Positions 24,117 through 38,161 of a stretch of DNA of 64,000 nt are shown in pieces. The stretch lies in NCBI RefSeq assembly GCF_036370855.1, contig NC_088132.1, positions 59,372,841 through 59,436,840 on the forward strand. The letters run 5' to 3'. Below the pieces are notes generated by a model, which made no database searches, was not told where the DNA came from, and worked only from the letters and a program-made list of their open reading frames with translations. This DNA is from Dromaius novaehollandiae (taxonomy: Eukaryota > Chordata > Aves > Casuariiformes > Dromaiidae). The position numbers were made by a program, and so were the translations under genes. Numbering within the stretch: position 1 is the stretch's first letter; the number at the start of each line of letters is the position of its first letter.

Positions 24117-27100
24117 AAAAAGAATAGAGTGAAAGAAATGACCTGCATATCTTCTCAGCTGGTTATTGAGTGTGGGAGAATGAAAAAAAGTATTTCATGG
24201 ATGACCTGCTCTAGAAAATAACAAACTTGCAAACATCCTAGAATTGGCTGATATGAAGGAGTGGAGCAGGACACAAAAAGAACCTCTAACACATCCTTTA
24301 GTACTCAGTAGAAGGGCTGAAAAATAACTCTAGCGCAACAATGTGGGAGGAGACAATACTGGGTTGGTAGCTAGTTCTGATTGCTTGACCTTGAAGTATC
24401 ACTTAAAATATTGTTTCTCCTCTTCCAATTTCTTTTCCCAACACCCTCAAGCCTTTCAGAAGGAGCTGATACAGGTTATAGAAACACTTTTTTATTTGCA
24501 GGGAATTGGCCTGTATTCAGTCTTTTTTCCACAGTGGCTATTCCTTATGGCCTGAAGTAACAGTGTGAAGGACAGTGTCCCACAAGAGGAAAAAACTTGC
24601 TGAGGTAACAGAATCTTCAAACAAATTTTAAAAACCATTAAGCCATTGATCATCAAGCTTGGAAACAGTCTTTCAAACACAAATTGATATAATTTTATAA
24701 AACAATAGAAGCTAATTCAATTCATTTTATATTTAAACATATTCTACAATTTTCTGAGAACTCAAAGTCTTCGACAACTTCTTACCTTTTTCTTACTCCA
24801 AAACAATACAGTCTTCAGGAGAATACTAGCCTGCTAAACTCAAATTTTGCTACTGACTTAACTGCACTAGCATTCTTATAAGTGCGTCATTATGGAAGCA
24901 TAGAAGAGAAACAGTGTTTCTTTTTGCGATAAAAGTTACATATTTTTTCTAATACCGATTAGGCAAAGGAGAAGGAGAAGTAACTAACAAAGAAATTCTC
25001 TAATTCAGGAGGTTGGTCAGCACTTCTGTTCCCACATACAGTAGATTAAATAAACAGGAAATAAAAGAAGTAAAATTTAATGTTTTCTGTGACCCTTACT
25101 GATGTCCCCTGGAAACTGAGAAGAAAGCAGAAATAGCAATTTGCTTCCAAACAGTAATCATGACATAATTCAATTACATTTTCTAATAATGACTCTTAGA
25201 TGCAGCTCTTCATCTAAATATTTCAAATTTCTTAACCTCTGGGCTAAGTATCACTATCCCATATAATAGGCAGATAAAAAAAATCACAGAATGAATAACC
25301 CTGTCAAAGGTCATCAGAAGCCAAACAGCAGATCTAAGAATATAGCACTTGTATTCTGAGGCCCAATGTAGCGGCCTGCCAAGTCTGCTACACTACTTCT
25401 CTTTAAATGTGTTTCCTGGCTGGTGTGTGCATTGCTAGTATTATTTCTTTGTTGGCTTTTTAAAGATTTTATTAGTACAATAAACCATCTGGATCATGTC
25501 CAAGTTAAGTTCCATTTAATCTCACCATAAAGAAACAAGTTTATAATGGTAAAAGGAAATCAGTGTCAAAAGATGTGCAGAGCATATGTTATATTGTATT
25601 TCATCCTTTGTGCTGATTGTGAAAAATTGTGGATAAATACTTGGAAAGAGGTCTGTACACCACTAATAGTGGGGTGATGCATTAGCTGCAAGAAATGCTT
25701 TATATTAAAGGACATGTATTCACTGTGCTGATCTCATTTAGCAACATAGAATAAACCATTAGAACTGAAAAAGCTTAGGTATATTTAAAAGGAATATTTT
25801 GAAGGGCCTAATCTATTATTAGCTTCAGATATTGACTCTGGGCTATCTGATTAAATAGAAGAGCAAAATAGGCAAAGATTAGTGTAGGGTTCTATGACAT
25901 GCAATAATAAAATTTCTTGGACATTTTATAAACTCTGGCGATGTAAACATGAATTTTATATAGGTTGGTGCATTGATGTTAGCTTTGTGAATGTTTTTGT
26001 AAGTGTACATTAATTCAGGGAAGTTTGTTTCCCTAGAACCTATCTCTTGTTGCTGGACAAAAAGAAACCCTGCCATGGAGGAAGTTCATAACATGGAGCT
26101 AACTTAGGCTCCGGCTCTGAAACACCCTTTAGAGAAGCATACGTTCACTGTAGGGCAGTATGGGGAAACTAGACTTTCTGAAATAGTTTTCCTTCAGAAG
26201 CTCCACTGTGGAGTTTTGAGTTGCCATGGGACACATCTAAATTGCAGGATCTGAGAGCACTTCCTAGATCTCACTAAAAGATGGACGTGTCCCCTGGCTG
26301 GAGCCAGCTACCTGTTGGGAAGCAACATCTTCTTTTTCCCTCTCCTGCTCTGGTTTCCTTTACAAGGAAATCTAGGTGCGCAGACAGCGAGGAAGCAATG
26401 GCGCGCTCCAGCAGGACTTCTGTTGGAAGACAGGACTGCAGGCACACCAGTGTGCACTTGGTCTCCTGATGGAATATAGCTGTGGTGCTCAAATTATCGT
26501 AAAGAAGCCTGGGTGGATATTGTAAAGAAACATTATTTCTGTGGGAAGATGTGAACACCTAATTTAAAGTTTGCTGGAATTAAAAGTGAAAACAAGATCC
26601 TCCTTTGTAATAAAATTGCTCCTAGCACTGTTGAACTTCTCTCTTTACTGATATATAGCAAGCTCTCAGGAAGAAATAGTGAAACCTTGCAGCTATTTGC
26701 TTCTAGCTGATCTTTTTTCTTGATGCTGCCCTAAGATTCTACTACAAGTAATCTAGTCTGTTTAGGAATACTGAGATTCAAGCACTGTTAGCACTCCACT
26801 AATGCTCTAAAATCACCATTTTAGTCTTCCCAAGTGTTTTCTCTTATCAGTTGTTTTTCACTATAGGACATTCTGGTTGCAATTTTTCTTCATGATTCCA
26901 TGTTATTCATATCACACTTGAAATGCAAACTAGAATTAGTTACTTTTATAGCCTGAAGTCAGATATCAGCTGCATGTCCTTCCTTCTCCGATAAATTAAC
27001 CTTAAAGAAGTACTGTGTTCAGTGGTAGAACATATGAAGGATCCCTTTTACTTGGCTTCTTGTGGCTAGAGATATTAGCAATTTCCTCTCATGTTCTGCT

Positions 27101-29375
27101 CACATGCTGGCTGTCAGGTGCCTCCCCAACCTGAAGAGTTCCTGAAATAGGTGCCACTCTTAGCCACTTCTTGCTATGGTCCTTGTGTCAGTTCACATCT
27201 ATGCAGAGCCTTGCTGACTCAGGAGCTCCATGAAGCTGGGTCAGGTCTGCCCCCAAATTTGTACTTTTATTTTATTAAATGGAAGTTTTTAAGAGAGTCT
27301 GTACCTTGATATTTGGAAATAGACTGACACTGCTTTTTCAGCCATTTTTGAATTGTTCATTCTTTGCAAATTTTCTTTGCAGGTGACTTAGAAAGTAAAA
27401 TTTATAAAGGGCTAAGATGTCAGGCCATTAGAATCTAAATCTGTCCCATATTACAAGTTATTAAGAAAAGATCTTGTCGAAATTCCTGGAGCCAAGATCT
27501 GGGCTGTAGACAGAGTAAAGCTTGCCATAGTATGAATGGCTGAAATGGAAATTAAATCAATGGAATTGAAATGAATGAAATCATCAGCTTGTATTAGCAG
27601 AAGTTCTGGTGCAATTCATCTTTGTTGGGCCATTGAATAGTGTAGATTAACAGCATAATAGATACCCCACTAGAACAGATGAGCAGTCCACCTATGCCTT
27701 ACTCTGTCTCAAAAATGGCAACTCTGCTCTGAAGGGAGAGCATGCAAGCCTGACTACTTTTTGTGGTCTTTTTGGCTAGTAATTTCCCAGCATCTACAAT
27801 TGTTGTAACAGGGATGTATCCAATCTTCCTGTTAGATAAAGAAGTTGAAACCCAGAAAATAGTTTGAATCTTCATCTTCCTTTTTGTTTCCAGTAGTGAT
27901 GTTCCAACCTTTCAAAAAACCAATCACTAATCCATTAGTAATTATTTGTAGGTTATGATTTTGCAGTAAGTTTGTTTGTACTGGTACAAAGCAGTCAGTG
28001 ATATTTAATGGAGTTCTACACCAGACTCTTTTATTGATTAACGTGTATGGGTTTCAAGATTGCAGATTTTTCCTTCGAGGTATTTCTCTTTCAAAGTACT
28101 GTCCATTAAAGTCTAATTCTGAATTCTTTTTTCCTTGTAACTGGCTTTAGTGAGCGCTCTAATTATTCATTCAATGTTAAATAGTAACTAATGTGTCTCC
28201 CAAAAAATGTATTAGTTTATCAATACATGTAAAGCCTAAGTTACGGCGTTCTAGGAGGTAGTTGCCAATGACAACAGTGGACATAAAGATTTTACTTTAC
28301 CTGGCCATCATGCTCACCTGTCTTAATTTTTGTACATTCTAGAAATACATTTACTATCACCCAAACAGTGCTGCCAAAAGTGCTACCAGCAGTCTGAGAA
28401 ACAAAAATCAATGAAGCATGTTTAAAAATCTTTTCACAGTGCATCCTTTTTCCGTATTATTTTGGTGACAATCTTCCAAACGTTAATGAACATACCGGAA
28501 AGTTTAGCTGCAAAAGTGCCCTCTCCTAAAACAGATTCTCCCAAACACCATACAAACTGTTTCCATTCCCTGCTGTCATGGACAGAGGACATCCTTCTTC
28601 TGAGTAATGTACCATACAATCTGCTACACCTTTCCAGGTACCATCCTAAAGAGGTTAAATGACTTGCTGCCAGGTCTCTAGACTTGAGGTTTCTAACTTC
28701 CAACACCTGTACATCCATTACATATTAATAGACCCAAAAGGTTAATTAAAATGAGACAAAACTTAATATAAATCTGCCCTTTTGGCAGGCAGATACAGGA
28801 ATCCTGAATTGGGCAGGAGAATTTGCAGTTTAGTAGGCAAATGCTATCTCTGCAAGGACTTCATACTGCTTGCCAAGTTGTTGGGAAGGAAAGTGGAGGA
28901 GAAGAAGCAAGAGCTATGTCCTTGTAAAGTACAAGCTGGAGTTAGGGAACAATACACATTTCATGCTTTGCTGGAAAAGTGAACCATTATCTTGCTTAAA
29001 CTTTCCAGGAAGTACCATTTTCAGTTTACCTCCTGTAAATTGCCTGTGCTTTCTAAGATTTCTCTCTTCTTGTGAAGTTAGTCATATTGTGCTATTCTAA
29101 CTCAGAAAAAACACTTGCAAATGCCTAGGCAGATAAGTTAGCTTTTCTAGATACACATCATATAGTCACCACAATATCATTGTGCAAGGTATTTTCATGC
29201 AGTCAGCCACAGTTAAGGCCTGTTTTCTAAGGTTTGCTGAATAGACAGTGTAATTAATATATATTATAATTAACATTCAATATAATTAGAATCCATATAA
29301 TAAAAGGAGGGGACCTATAGAGTTGTATAAAAAGAAAGTAATTAAAAACATAGCATACTACCTACCTAGAGGTGT

Positions 29376-29407
29376 AGAGTTAAGGTTGTCATGGGAACCT
29401 TAACTCT
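29376..29407. repeat. Perfect 12-bp inverted repeat, stem extendable by wobble pairs
   Basis: Left arm AGAGTTAAGGTT (29376-29387), eight-base loop, right arm AACCTTAACTCT (29396-29407). Outside the perfect arms, TGT pairs with GCA (one G-U) and further G-U/A-U pairs could extend the stem to about 19 bp. It could be a small palindromic transposon remnant or a short hairpin RNA; no flanking gene explains it. Confidence 0.8.
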
Positions 29408-32400
29408 GCATTTCCTGCCTTTTGTGATTTCAAAAGCTCAGCTTCAGTGTTGCTTTAATATAGTATTTCACACTGAACACTTTTACCAATAGAAAGATTA
29501 TTTTGAAACCTGACATTTCTAGGGCTCCCAATACTAACCCAGTTTGCACAGCAACACTATAAATTATTCAGAAGAAACTGTACTAATACATATCTCGCGA
29601 AAAAGCCTGAACTTGCCTCAAGCGGGTGTAATGTATTATGGATAAGTGGTAGCCTCCTCATAGATAAGGTGTAGGCGGCTTCTCTTTTGGAGCCCTATTT
29701 CATTTCCTCTGTGACATTGGCTGAAAAAAAAAATCTATCCTGAAAAATGCTAGATTAAAGTTGAAGGCAAGAAGGAACATGTCTGCAAATGTAAAAGAGG
29801 AAAAATCAGATTATTTGAATTACAACTCATCAAAGAACATATACCAAGTGTATCTGGAAAAATGCTGGTTGTGAATAAAAGGAACATTATGGATTACTGC
29901 TACAGTGGACAGTATTGTTTCAATTTTGAACCTATAATTTTTGATAGACATCTATAACTCACTTCACTATGAATACATACAGGCATTCCTTGCAAACAGA
30001 TAATCTGTCCATCTGTTGGCTGGCTACCTCTTAGAAAGAAAATTATTTTTATAGTTGGATAGTAGCATAAATTCTAGTAACTTGAGAGGGAGAGGCCTGG
30101 GTTTTCAGAGCCAAAGTATATACGTCCTACTCTGTACAGTCTGCTTTACTGATGAGCCTAGTAAAAAACACATTTTTAGTTATTCCCATTTTGAGACTTC
30201 ATAGAAAAGCCCTGAAGAAAACAGATATACACATATTGTCTAGTTTAAGGTAATCTTAAGACCTGACAATGTTCTGATTTCTTGAGTAAAAACTCTTAAA
30301 TATTAGAACATTTTATTTCAAAGTTTTTATGGTACATAAGAATGTACCTCATTCTGCCAAGTGCAGTGGCATTTTACATTTAGGCAAACTTTACAAATAG
30401 CTTTTGTGTAAGGAAGTTTGTAATACCCAGAATAGTAATAACTTTAAAAATTTTTCAGCGGGGATAAGACTAAAGAATTGCTTGATAGCCAGCATTAGTT
30501 GACAGACACACATCTTTGTCAGCAAAGCCACTAGAGAAAAAACCTTCCATAAAATATTGCCGTCATCTAAATCTAGCTGACAAAAGTAGTTCTTAAACAT
30601 AGGAGAACTCCAGAATCAAATAAACTGGCTGTTCAGCTGCATTTTCCACAAAGAAGTAAACAAACAAAAACAGACATAAAAACTTGAAGGAGACAGTGAT
30701 GAAATGCAGTATAACGGAATTCAAGCTGACCGCCAACAGCTAGCTCTCACAATCTACCCAACCTTTGGCAGTGCATATATGAAACACTAGGAGAAGAACT
30801 CAGACTGCAGGTAGCAAGCTATATTTTATTCATCAGCCCAGAGTAGGCCCTTCCAGCTTGTTCAAATCTCAGTGTGCTGGATGAGACCTAATAACTTCTA
30901 AGTGTAGGCTTAATTTAGTAAAGTCAAGTATAAAATAGAGGTAATGCTTTTCTGTCTCTACAAAGTGCTTAGTGCTTTAAGATAGAAAAAAGATTGTCTG
31001 TCCATCTGTCCACCCTCCTCCCCCCCAGTTTGGTTTTCTAAGGCACAAAGTTAAGTTAATCATTACGTATAGCCTCTAGATCCACTAACAAGAAGTTGGG
31101 GTTTTTTAATCTATTGGTAAAAAGACCAACTAGGCCACAGTGAAATATCAGCTACACCTTCATAACATACTAAAATTCCCTGTTAAAGGACTAACCTTCA
31201 GAAATTGGCTTATCATGCAAACCTTTCAAAGACTTTACTGATTAATTTAGGACTTGGGGAACATGAATATCCTCACAGGATTAGGATAGATTAAAACAAA
31301 ACAAAACAAGACAAAGAGAAACAAAACAGTTTTGTAGAACTGTGCAGAAGTAATTGGCATCCTCCACTGTTTTCAATCAAAATTCATGATCTCATTTCTA
31401 TATTTTAAAACTTGTCTTTATTCAAACAAAAGAGAATATATTAAAATTTAGGAAAATCCAGAATCTAGCATTTCCTTGAAAAAGAGTTAAATCTAAAGGC
31501 ATTTAATTACAAAATTTACAAAACAAAAGCACTGAAGTCATGAAATTACTATCTAAGACAATCATAAATCTAACTGGTGCACAGCATTGACCATTTATCC
31601 CAACAGCTTTAATTCTCATCAAAAACAAATACTGTATTTTCAACAATAATCTAAAATGGCATAGTACAAATTTAACTCATCTGAAAAAGAGACAGGGGAT
31701 CATTCATGGGTAGACATATTTTTAGGTCATCCCAAATAAAAATCATCATACATACATATTTTGCTATAGATCAGCATAATAGATTTATAAAATCTATATT
31801 TTATAATTTTAAGCTGTAATTCATAAATGTAATATACCTATTTGTATAGTTAATGTACATTGGCATACATACATCTATGACACATTAATTGAATTTTATA
31901 AATAGTGCATTGTATGTTATGTGATAGGTATATATACTTAAATAAATTAACTTATTGTAATAACTATATTAACTGATTTCTCACTTAAAAAGCACTAGAG
32001 AAAGTGGATACAGGCATAAAATAAAAATCATTGCTAAGTCAGAAACAGGCTGTTGTATATTGACATAAAATCTTTTGCATTTGTTTAGTGAAGAAAACTA
32101 TGAATTTTACCTTCAGTATTTTCTGGCTAAGCTTGTGAATCTTGCAGTTAAGGTGGATACTTATATGGACATCTGCCAGCGCCTAGCAACTGATTTGTGC
32201 TTTTTTAATATTGTTTCTTAATGTACATCTGATCTAAGTTCTTTGCATTATTATTAAAATCCTATATTGTTTTCATGAGTAAAGCCGCTTTTGCCTGGTA
32301 CAGAAAATTTATTTTAGACTTAAGTCTCTGGTTTGGCTTCAATCCCAGAATATCCTGATTTCTAAACAAACTGCAAAGTGTATCATATGGATATAATGAT

Positions 32401-35400
32401 TAAAAAGCTACACTCTTCACTGTGGATCCTGAGCCATATTAATCCCCGTTACAGCTCCATTTATTTCATTGGCGGTTACATTTCTTATTTTAATATACTT
32501 GCCATGTTCTGTCTCAGTGCAAAATATGAAAATGGATATATGTAAAATGAAACACTGTGCTGATACAACTTTCATTATTCCAGATCTGGTCCTGGAGACT
32601 AGTAAAAAATAAATGATACATTGTAGCTGCATCCCAGACTGAAGAATGTTTCAAGAAAGTTGAACAGTTTCCCAGTAGGGAAACATCACAGTTAACTGAG
32701 TACATGCTTTTAATCATTCTCAATGAGATAACACTTTTAAAAGCTGTAGTATCCAATGCTCTTTCATAATGCTCAGCTTCCTACGGTAAAGCATATTCTA
32801 AACATTCTCCTGGACCAGTTCCCATAGGTCTTGTCTGGTGCAAAACATAAAGAAAGAAGCCTGTAGACTTTTTAAGATCAGTCACAGGTTTCCGTAGATT
32901 AGGCTTTTCTCCACTTCTTCTATTTGAGCTATTGAACGTTGAACTACTCTGACCAAACTTTCCAGCACTATTCACCTTCAGAGAGCAACTAAACCTGGAA
33001 CATTTTAGTGCAAAAAAAGTTTCAGAAAATTATGAGTAATACCAAACAGAAACTCTAATGTTGCATGCCATTTTCTTCTCTATCCTTCAGGACTAAATAT
33101 TGTTCATAGTTTTTAAAGGCTGAAGTCAGCCTCTGCTGCTATTATAGATCACAAACTTCTTTCACTGTTCATTCAGACTCGTTGTTGTTGTTCTAATAAA
33201 TTTGTCCTACAAACTGTTTTGTTACAATAAATGTACCATATCTACAATCTCTTTGGAGGTATAAACACAAGATCATTTCTAATCATATTCTATTTGGGGA
33301 GATCTGGTGAAATCTCAAGTGCTAGTTCTCAAATTCCCTGTTGCTTAGGTTGTTCAGTAAAGTGTCTCTTGACCAGCATTGTGATTCTTTGTCATGAATG
33401 AGTAAAAGTAGCAATAAGGCTTGTAGGTCTTTTCTGGCAAAAGAGGATCTAAGCTATCTATTACCATTATTACTGCTATAACTTTCGGAGTTCGCAGTCA
33501 GGATCAGGAAGCAAGAAACAATGCACATATTGAAAAAATCAGAACAAAACCTCTCAGCATGCCAAGGCACAGAGATTTGTCTCAGAAGGCTGTTGGTGAT
33601 TTATAAAATGTCAGGTTATTTAGGTGCCTCAGTGAAATGTGAGGCTATTTTGACAAATAGATAGCAGGTATGACATGTGAAAGAACCTTTAAGTGTGGGC
33701 AGGCTATGCCCAAAATGGTTAGGTTTAATATCTAGATTAAAGCAAACAAATAGCAGGTTGTGCCTGCTAGTGGAGTGGAGGAAAAGCAGACAAGTAAAAA
33801 AGCAGCAACACAAGTTAGGTGTTAAGAGTTCTAAGCCTCTCTCTTTTTCACTTTTAGCTGTACAACAAATGTGGTAGTTAATACACTACTACAAACACTG
33901 CCTATTATCAATACACAATTTATTGTAGGGCCATGGCAAATGTGAAAAGCCTTGAAGAACGGCATGTTACGTTTTGATTCCAAATAAATATAATAGAATA
34001 TAAAGAGGGCTGAGTTCCAGATGAAAATCAAGTTAAAATCTTGTGTAACTGCACATTGGTAGGATTTGCATGAAAATAAAGATTATACTACTCATCCTCT
34101 GTTTAAGCTCCCTTGGGACTGAATTCCTTCACAGGGCATAATTCATTTTCCATCCCATTGCAAACTCTTCCCAACACCCAAACAACTCATGCCTTCTAAG
34201 CCATAGCTCTTACCCTATCCCTAAGCTTAACTGTGGGCTGATCTTAGCCAAAGACCCCAAATCATGGCCAAGATGGAAAAGTTCTCAAGGGAGAACTCTT
34301 TTGGTTGTACAAAGCTGCCCTTCACAGACTCACCCCAGCAGTCCCCCTAAGCTTTACCTCTCTTCTAACTAAGGAACAGGCTCTCATGTGAACAAGCTCT
34401 CAACCTAACCCTTCCTTCTCAAGGAAGGAAGCTTCAACAGTTTCCATGTATATGAATAAACTCATTATTTCAGTACCTACTGAGTGCTGAGTTCACTGTG
34501 ATAATTGTCCTTCTTCCCAGGAAGGAATTTAGTCTTGATTTGTCTCATATCTTCAGAACTCTGAATTCTGATCTGAATTTTTCAGAGTACAGTCATCTTA
34601 AGGAATTCTTGACACCAGCCCTTGAGATTTGTCCTAGCACATCTACCATCTCTGGTGGCCAAATTCTAACTTATTTACTCAAATATTAACGTTTTGACAC
34701 ACTTCTGCACTGTAGTTCAATTACAAACCACCAGTAAGTTTAAACGGCAAAATACCTGTACTGTTGTTCCTATCTTTTGGCTTTAGTCAGTACTGCTTGT
34801 CAGTGGAACACTGTCAGCTGTAACCTCTTCCTTTTATTCCTTCTTCAACACAGAAAGGCTATCAGCCATTTGTCAGACAAGACACTTGCAAATAATGACA
34901 GCTGGGGATAGAGAAGAGAGGTGCTGTGAGGCCGGGTTGGGTTTTGGCGTGCTCCTTCACAGGGATGTGATGCTGTCGCAGCCCCAATCTAAGGAGGGAG
35001 CCCAAACCCCCGAGCCTAGCAGCGCCGAGCAGAAAAGGGGCGGACGCAGGCGGGGGGGGCGTCCTCCCACACCGCCCGCGTCCGTCAGCGCCGCGGCGCC
35101 TCAGCCGGGTCGCTGCCCGCGGCGCGCCGACCCACGCGTGCCCACGGCCGGGGCACCGTGTAGGAGACGCCAGCGCCGCCTTGCGCTGCGCCACCGGCTC
35201 TCGGCCCCTGCTCCGCCAGCAGCCTACCCGTTCGCGCGGCCGGGTCCCCGCCGGTAACGGCCGCGGTCCCAACGGGCCGCCCGCCGCGCTGCCCCCCCCC
35301 GCCCCCCGCCCCCCGCCGCGCGGCCAGTGCCGGGGGTGGGGGAAGGGAAGGAGGAACGGCCGCGCAACGGTCGCCCGTCGCCCAACGGCTGCCCCGCCGC

Positions 35401-35421
35401 CCTCCGCGCGTTCCCCCTGGG

Positions 35422-35565
35422 GCGCATGCGCAAGGCGGCCCCGGCGCACGGCCGAGGGGGGGAGGCAGCGAGACGGCTCCGCGGAGCGGCCACTTCCTGC
35501 CGGCGCGTTTTTGGATCCGGGTCAGAGGGCAGCGCTCAGCTGGAGGAGCGTTTGTTTGCTTCCGG
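35422..35565 (+). promoter_or_regulatory. TENT2: TENT2 promoter: NRF1 and ETS sites
   Basis: A perfect palindromic NRF1 motif, GCGCATGCGC (35422-35431), is followed by ETS-type sites ACTTCCTG (35492-35499) and GCTTCCGG (35558-35565). There is no TATA box. NRF1 and ETS/GABP sites are characteristic of TATA-less, broadly expressed promoters with dispersed starts. The exact start is not determinable; somewhere around 35.45-35.6 kb is likely. Confidence 0.6.
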
Positions 35566-35719
35566 CCCGCGCTGCCCGCGGGGACGGCGGAGCCGAGCGG
35601 AGGCTGGGGTAGCACCGCGCCGCCGCCCCGGCCGCAAGGCCCCGGCTCCTGCGAGCGGCGGGCGGAGCCGAGCGGAGAGGGGGGGCTGCTTGGCACCGCT
35701 GGCGAGCCCCAGGCCTGGA
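35560..35719 (+). other. TENT2: TENT2 exon 1, non-coding (5' end approximate)
   Basis: The 3' boundary is placed at 35719, where GGA is followed by a strong donor GTGAGT (35720-35725). No in-frame start for TENT2 lies here; translation starts in exon 2. The 5' boundary is a guess from the ETS site position. A later acceptor-like CAG near 35888-35890 could belong to an alternative leader exon. Confidence 0.5.
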
Positions 35720-38161
35720 GTGAGTGTCGCGGCGGGCGCGGGGCCGCGCCGCGGGGCCTGGGGCGGGGGCTCCCCCCGGCGGGGCCGGGGCTCCGCGGCT
35801 GTGGCGGGGCGGCGGCGGGGCCGCAGGGGCAGTGCTCGGGGAACGGCGGGCGCAGGAGCGCCGCAGTCGTGTGTCCTCGGCTCCCGTGCAGGGAAACGCA
35901 TCAGCCTTCACTTGTTTGCGCCTCTGTCGCTCTGCCCCGAGAGCGCCCCGGCTCGGGATAAGGGCCCGCGCAGGAGGGCGTGCCTGGACTGTGGTGCTGT
36001 TGAGCCCCTTTTTGGAGAGGAGTCCGTACTTTCCGCTTCCCATCATGATAAGCAGTACTGAAAGTCGCCATAAATGTTCTTGCTGTTTCTCTGAGACAAT
36101 AGCATTGCTACCTTGCATTATTTTGGATTTTAATTTAGGGAAAGTAACTTAATTGCTTTTTTTGCCCTGGTATTTACTACTATAAAGGCCAAAAACCTGT
36201 TACTTTCAAAGCTAAATCCTGAATTCCAATGCACAGTTCTCCTACCAATAAATGATATCTGTCAAATCCTTATGTAAACTTTATGTAACTTTATGGAATG
36301 TTCCTCCAGAATGCTCAGAGTTGAATGAGGTGTCAACAGTTGCACTTTTCCATTTCTAGTACTACAAAGGTAATGTAAGAGACTTGTTTCTGTGAAATGC
36401 TTTCTCTAACAAATTATGAATTTATCAGTGGAGTCCTTATTCTGTCCACTGTCATCTTTGCTGTGAGCTAATTAGTGTTTCTGCATATGTATGGGGTTTT
36501 TTTGTGCTGTTTTATGTTGTTCAAATTGCACATAAATGTCACTCAGACTACATGAAAATATCAGGTTACTTTTTCATTGTGCAGTTTCATTTTCTCCCTT
36601 CAGTAGAATTGAAGGTAAACATCTCAGATAACTTAACCTAGGTTCCATGTTGATGCTGCATGAAGTCATAGTAGGAGCTGTCCAAGGAGGTAGAAATATG
36701 GCAACGGTTCCCAGTTACAAGTAAAAAAAGGCTTTAAGGTGATAACAGTGAGAAAATGTATGAGAGAACACCCATTAATGCAGCTGTTAATACTTTTATT
36801 TATTTATTTAAGTTCTTTGTTTGGTAATTGGAAGATCCTAAAATGAAATTAAGTTTATTCCAAACTTAGCCTTGGATGTGGTAAGTGGATTTCCATGCCA
36901 GTGCATGGATCTACCAGTACTTTTTCAATTATATTACTGCAGCATTGGGTTTATAAAAGGTTTTTATACAATAATTAGGGAAACAGTGCCATTGGTCTTG
37001 TGACTTCAGAATGTTCTAATTAAAACAGCAATTTGATCAAACTTCCTCCTTTGTATTTGAGTTACAGTATTGCTGTGAATGGGTAAATATTTATGTGCAA
37101 AGTTTTAAAATCAAGCATGAACAGCTATGTTAGTGACACAACTTGTTTGTTTGCAGAATTCTGATTTAAGACTGAGATAAAACTGGTTGATGAAACTTGA
37201 AAATAATGATGGGTATTCTTTGCAGCTAAGAGATGTATACAGTATGGGTAACTGGGTTTTAAAAAACTTCTAATGTGGTCTTGCCAGATAAGATGTGAAA
37301 CTTGTTTCCTGCATGTAAGTTGAGCTTTAGGTCTGAAATACTGGTAATTTGCAAAATGATATGTAGAGTGAGAACGAGAGAGTGTGCGCACACAGTTTAA
37401 CCTGTTGTGTAGGCAAAGATTTTCTTTTTCATCTAACTCCTCTGCTAATGTATTGCATATAATGATGCTAATATCTTGCATATAATGATGCAAGATCAAG
37501 CAGTCAGTTGTGCCAGAATCCATTTTAAATTTAAAAGATATAAAAATGCATACTTACTATCAAAGAATCCATTCTGCAGGCACACACACAAAACTACATT
37601 ATGTACGTGATATTCTTAAAATGCGAATAGATTACTTTCACATTGCTTTCATCATTTGGCTGCCTATTTGTGTATCATGTTATGAAAATAAACTAATTTT
37701 GCTTATAGTTTGTGATCAGCTGTATCTTCATGTTCTTGTGTTGTAGTCAACTGTTTCTTCCTATATATTGTGAGCATCTTGGGGGAGTTTTTGAAGTATA
37801 AAACATACTCCATTAAAATACATTAATTTTCTTTGAGACAGTGGACAGCTTTATTTTCTGTAACTTTCTAAAGTAAAAGCTGAAATTGAGGGAAGTTAAT
37901 AAAAATTCACTTTTTGAAAATAAATAAATAAAGTAGTAATAGTGAAGCTTGGAGAACATAGTATTTTTGTTCAGCATATTCTCCTGAAAGGTGATAAACT
38001 CATCCACAATCACTATTCTTTTAAGCAAATTTGTAGAAATAAATTTTAGATTATTGCAGGTTTTTAACCCAAAGTTTAAAAGATAACTAGTGTTATTTTG
38101 TTGCCTGATTTCTTTATTTTTTATTTTTTTGGTAGGTAAAAGGATACATGTTTGCTTTCAG
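35720..38161 (+). other. TENT2: TENT2 intron 1
   Basis: From the GTGAGT donor to the exon 2 acceptor. No recognisable coding exon inside. It contains a short (TTTA)n repeat at 36795-36810 and a partial duplication of GCATATAATGATGC near 37455-37492. The 3' end is ambiguous: TAG at 38133-38135 has the better pyrimidine tract, and CAG at 38159-38161 is nearer the start codon. Confidence 0.6.

Larger units (their letters stand above)
22612..34925. other. Intergenic DNA, right part: no gene recognised
   Basis: AT-rich sequence between the CR1 fragment and the TENT2 CpG island. No exon with recognisable homology and no tRNA or rRNA. Minor features are an AG-rich microsatellite at about 24100-24116, a perfect hairpin at 29376-29407, a short GTT repeat near 33181-33192, and a slightly more G+C-rich patch at about 26260-26470. 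The TENT2 proximal regulatory region probably lies at the right end. Confidence 0.7.
34930..35900. other. TENT2: CpG island at the TENT2 promoter
   Basis: About 1 kb of G+C-rich, CpG-dense DNA with C- and G-rich runs (for example around 35285-35345). Long open frames here on both strands are a composition effect and are not genes. It ends shortly after the exon 1 donor, as expected for a housekeeping-type promoter. Confidence 0.9.

Noticed and set aside
34862..36152. Several open frames of 120-245 codons in the TENT2 CpG island on both strands
   Set aside because: Composition artefacts; low-complexity A/G/P/R translations, mutually overlapping, with no homology to any known protein.
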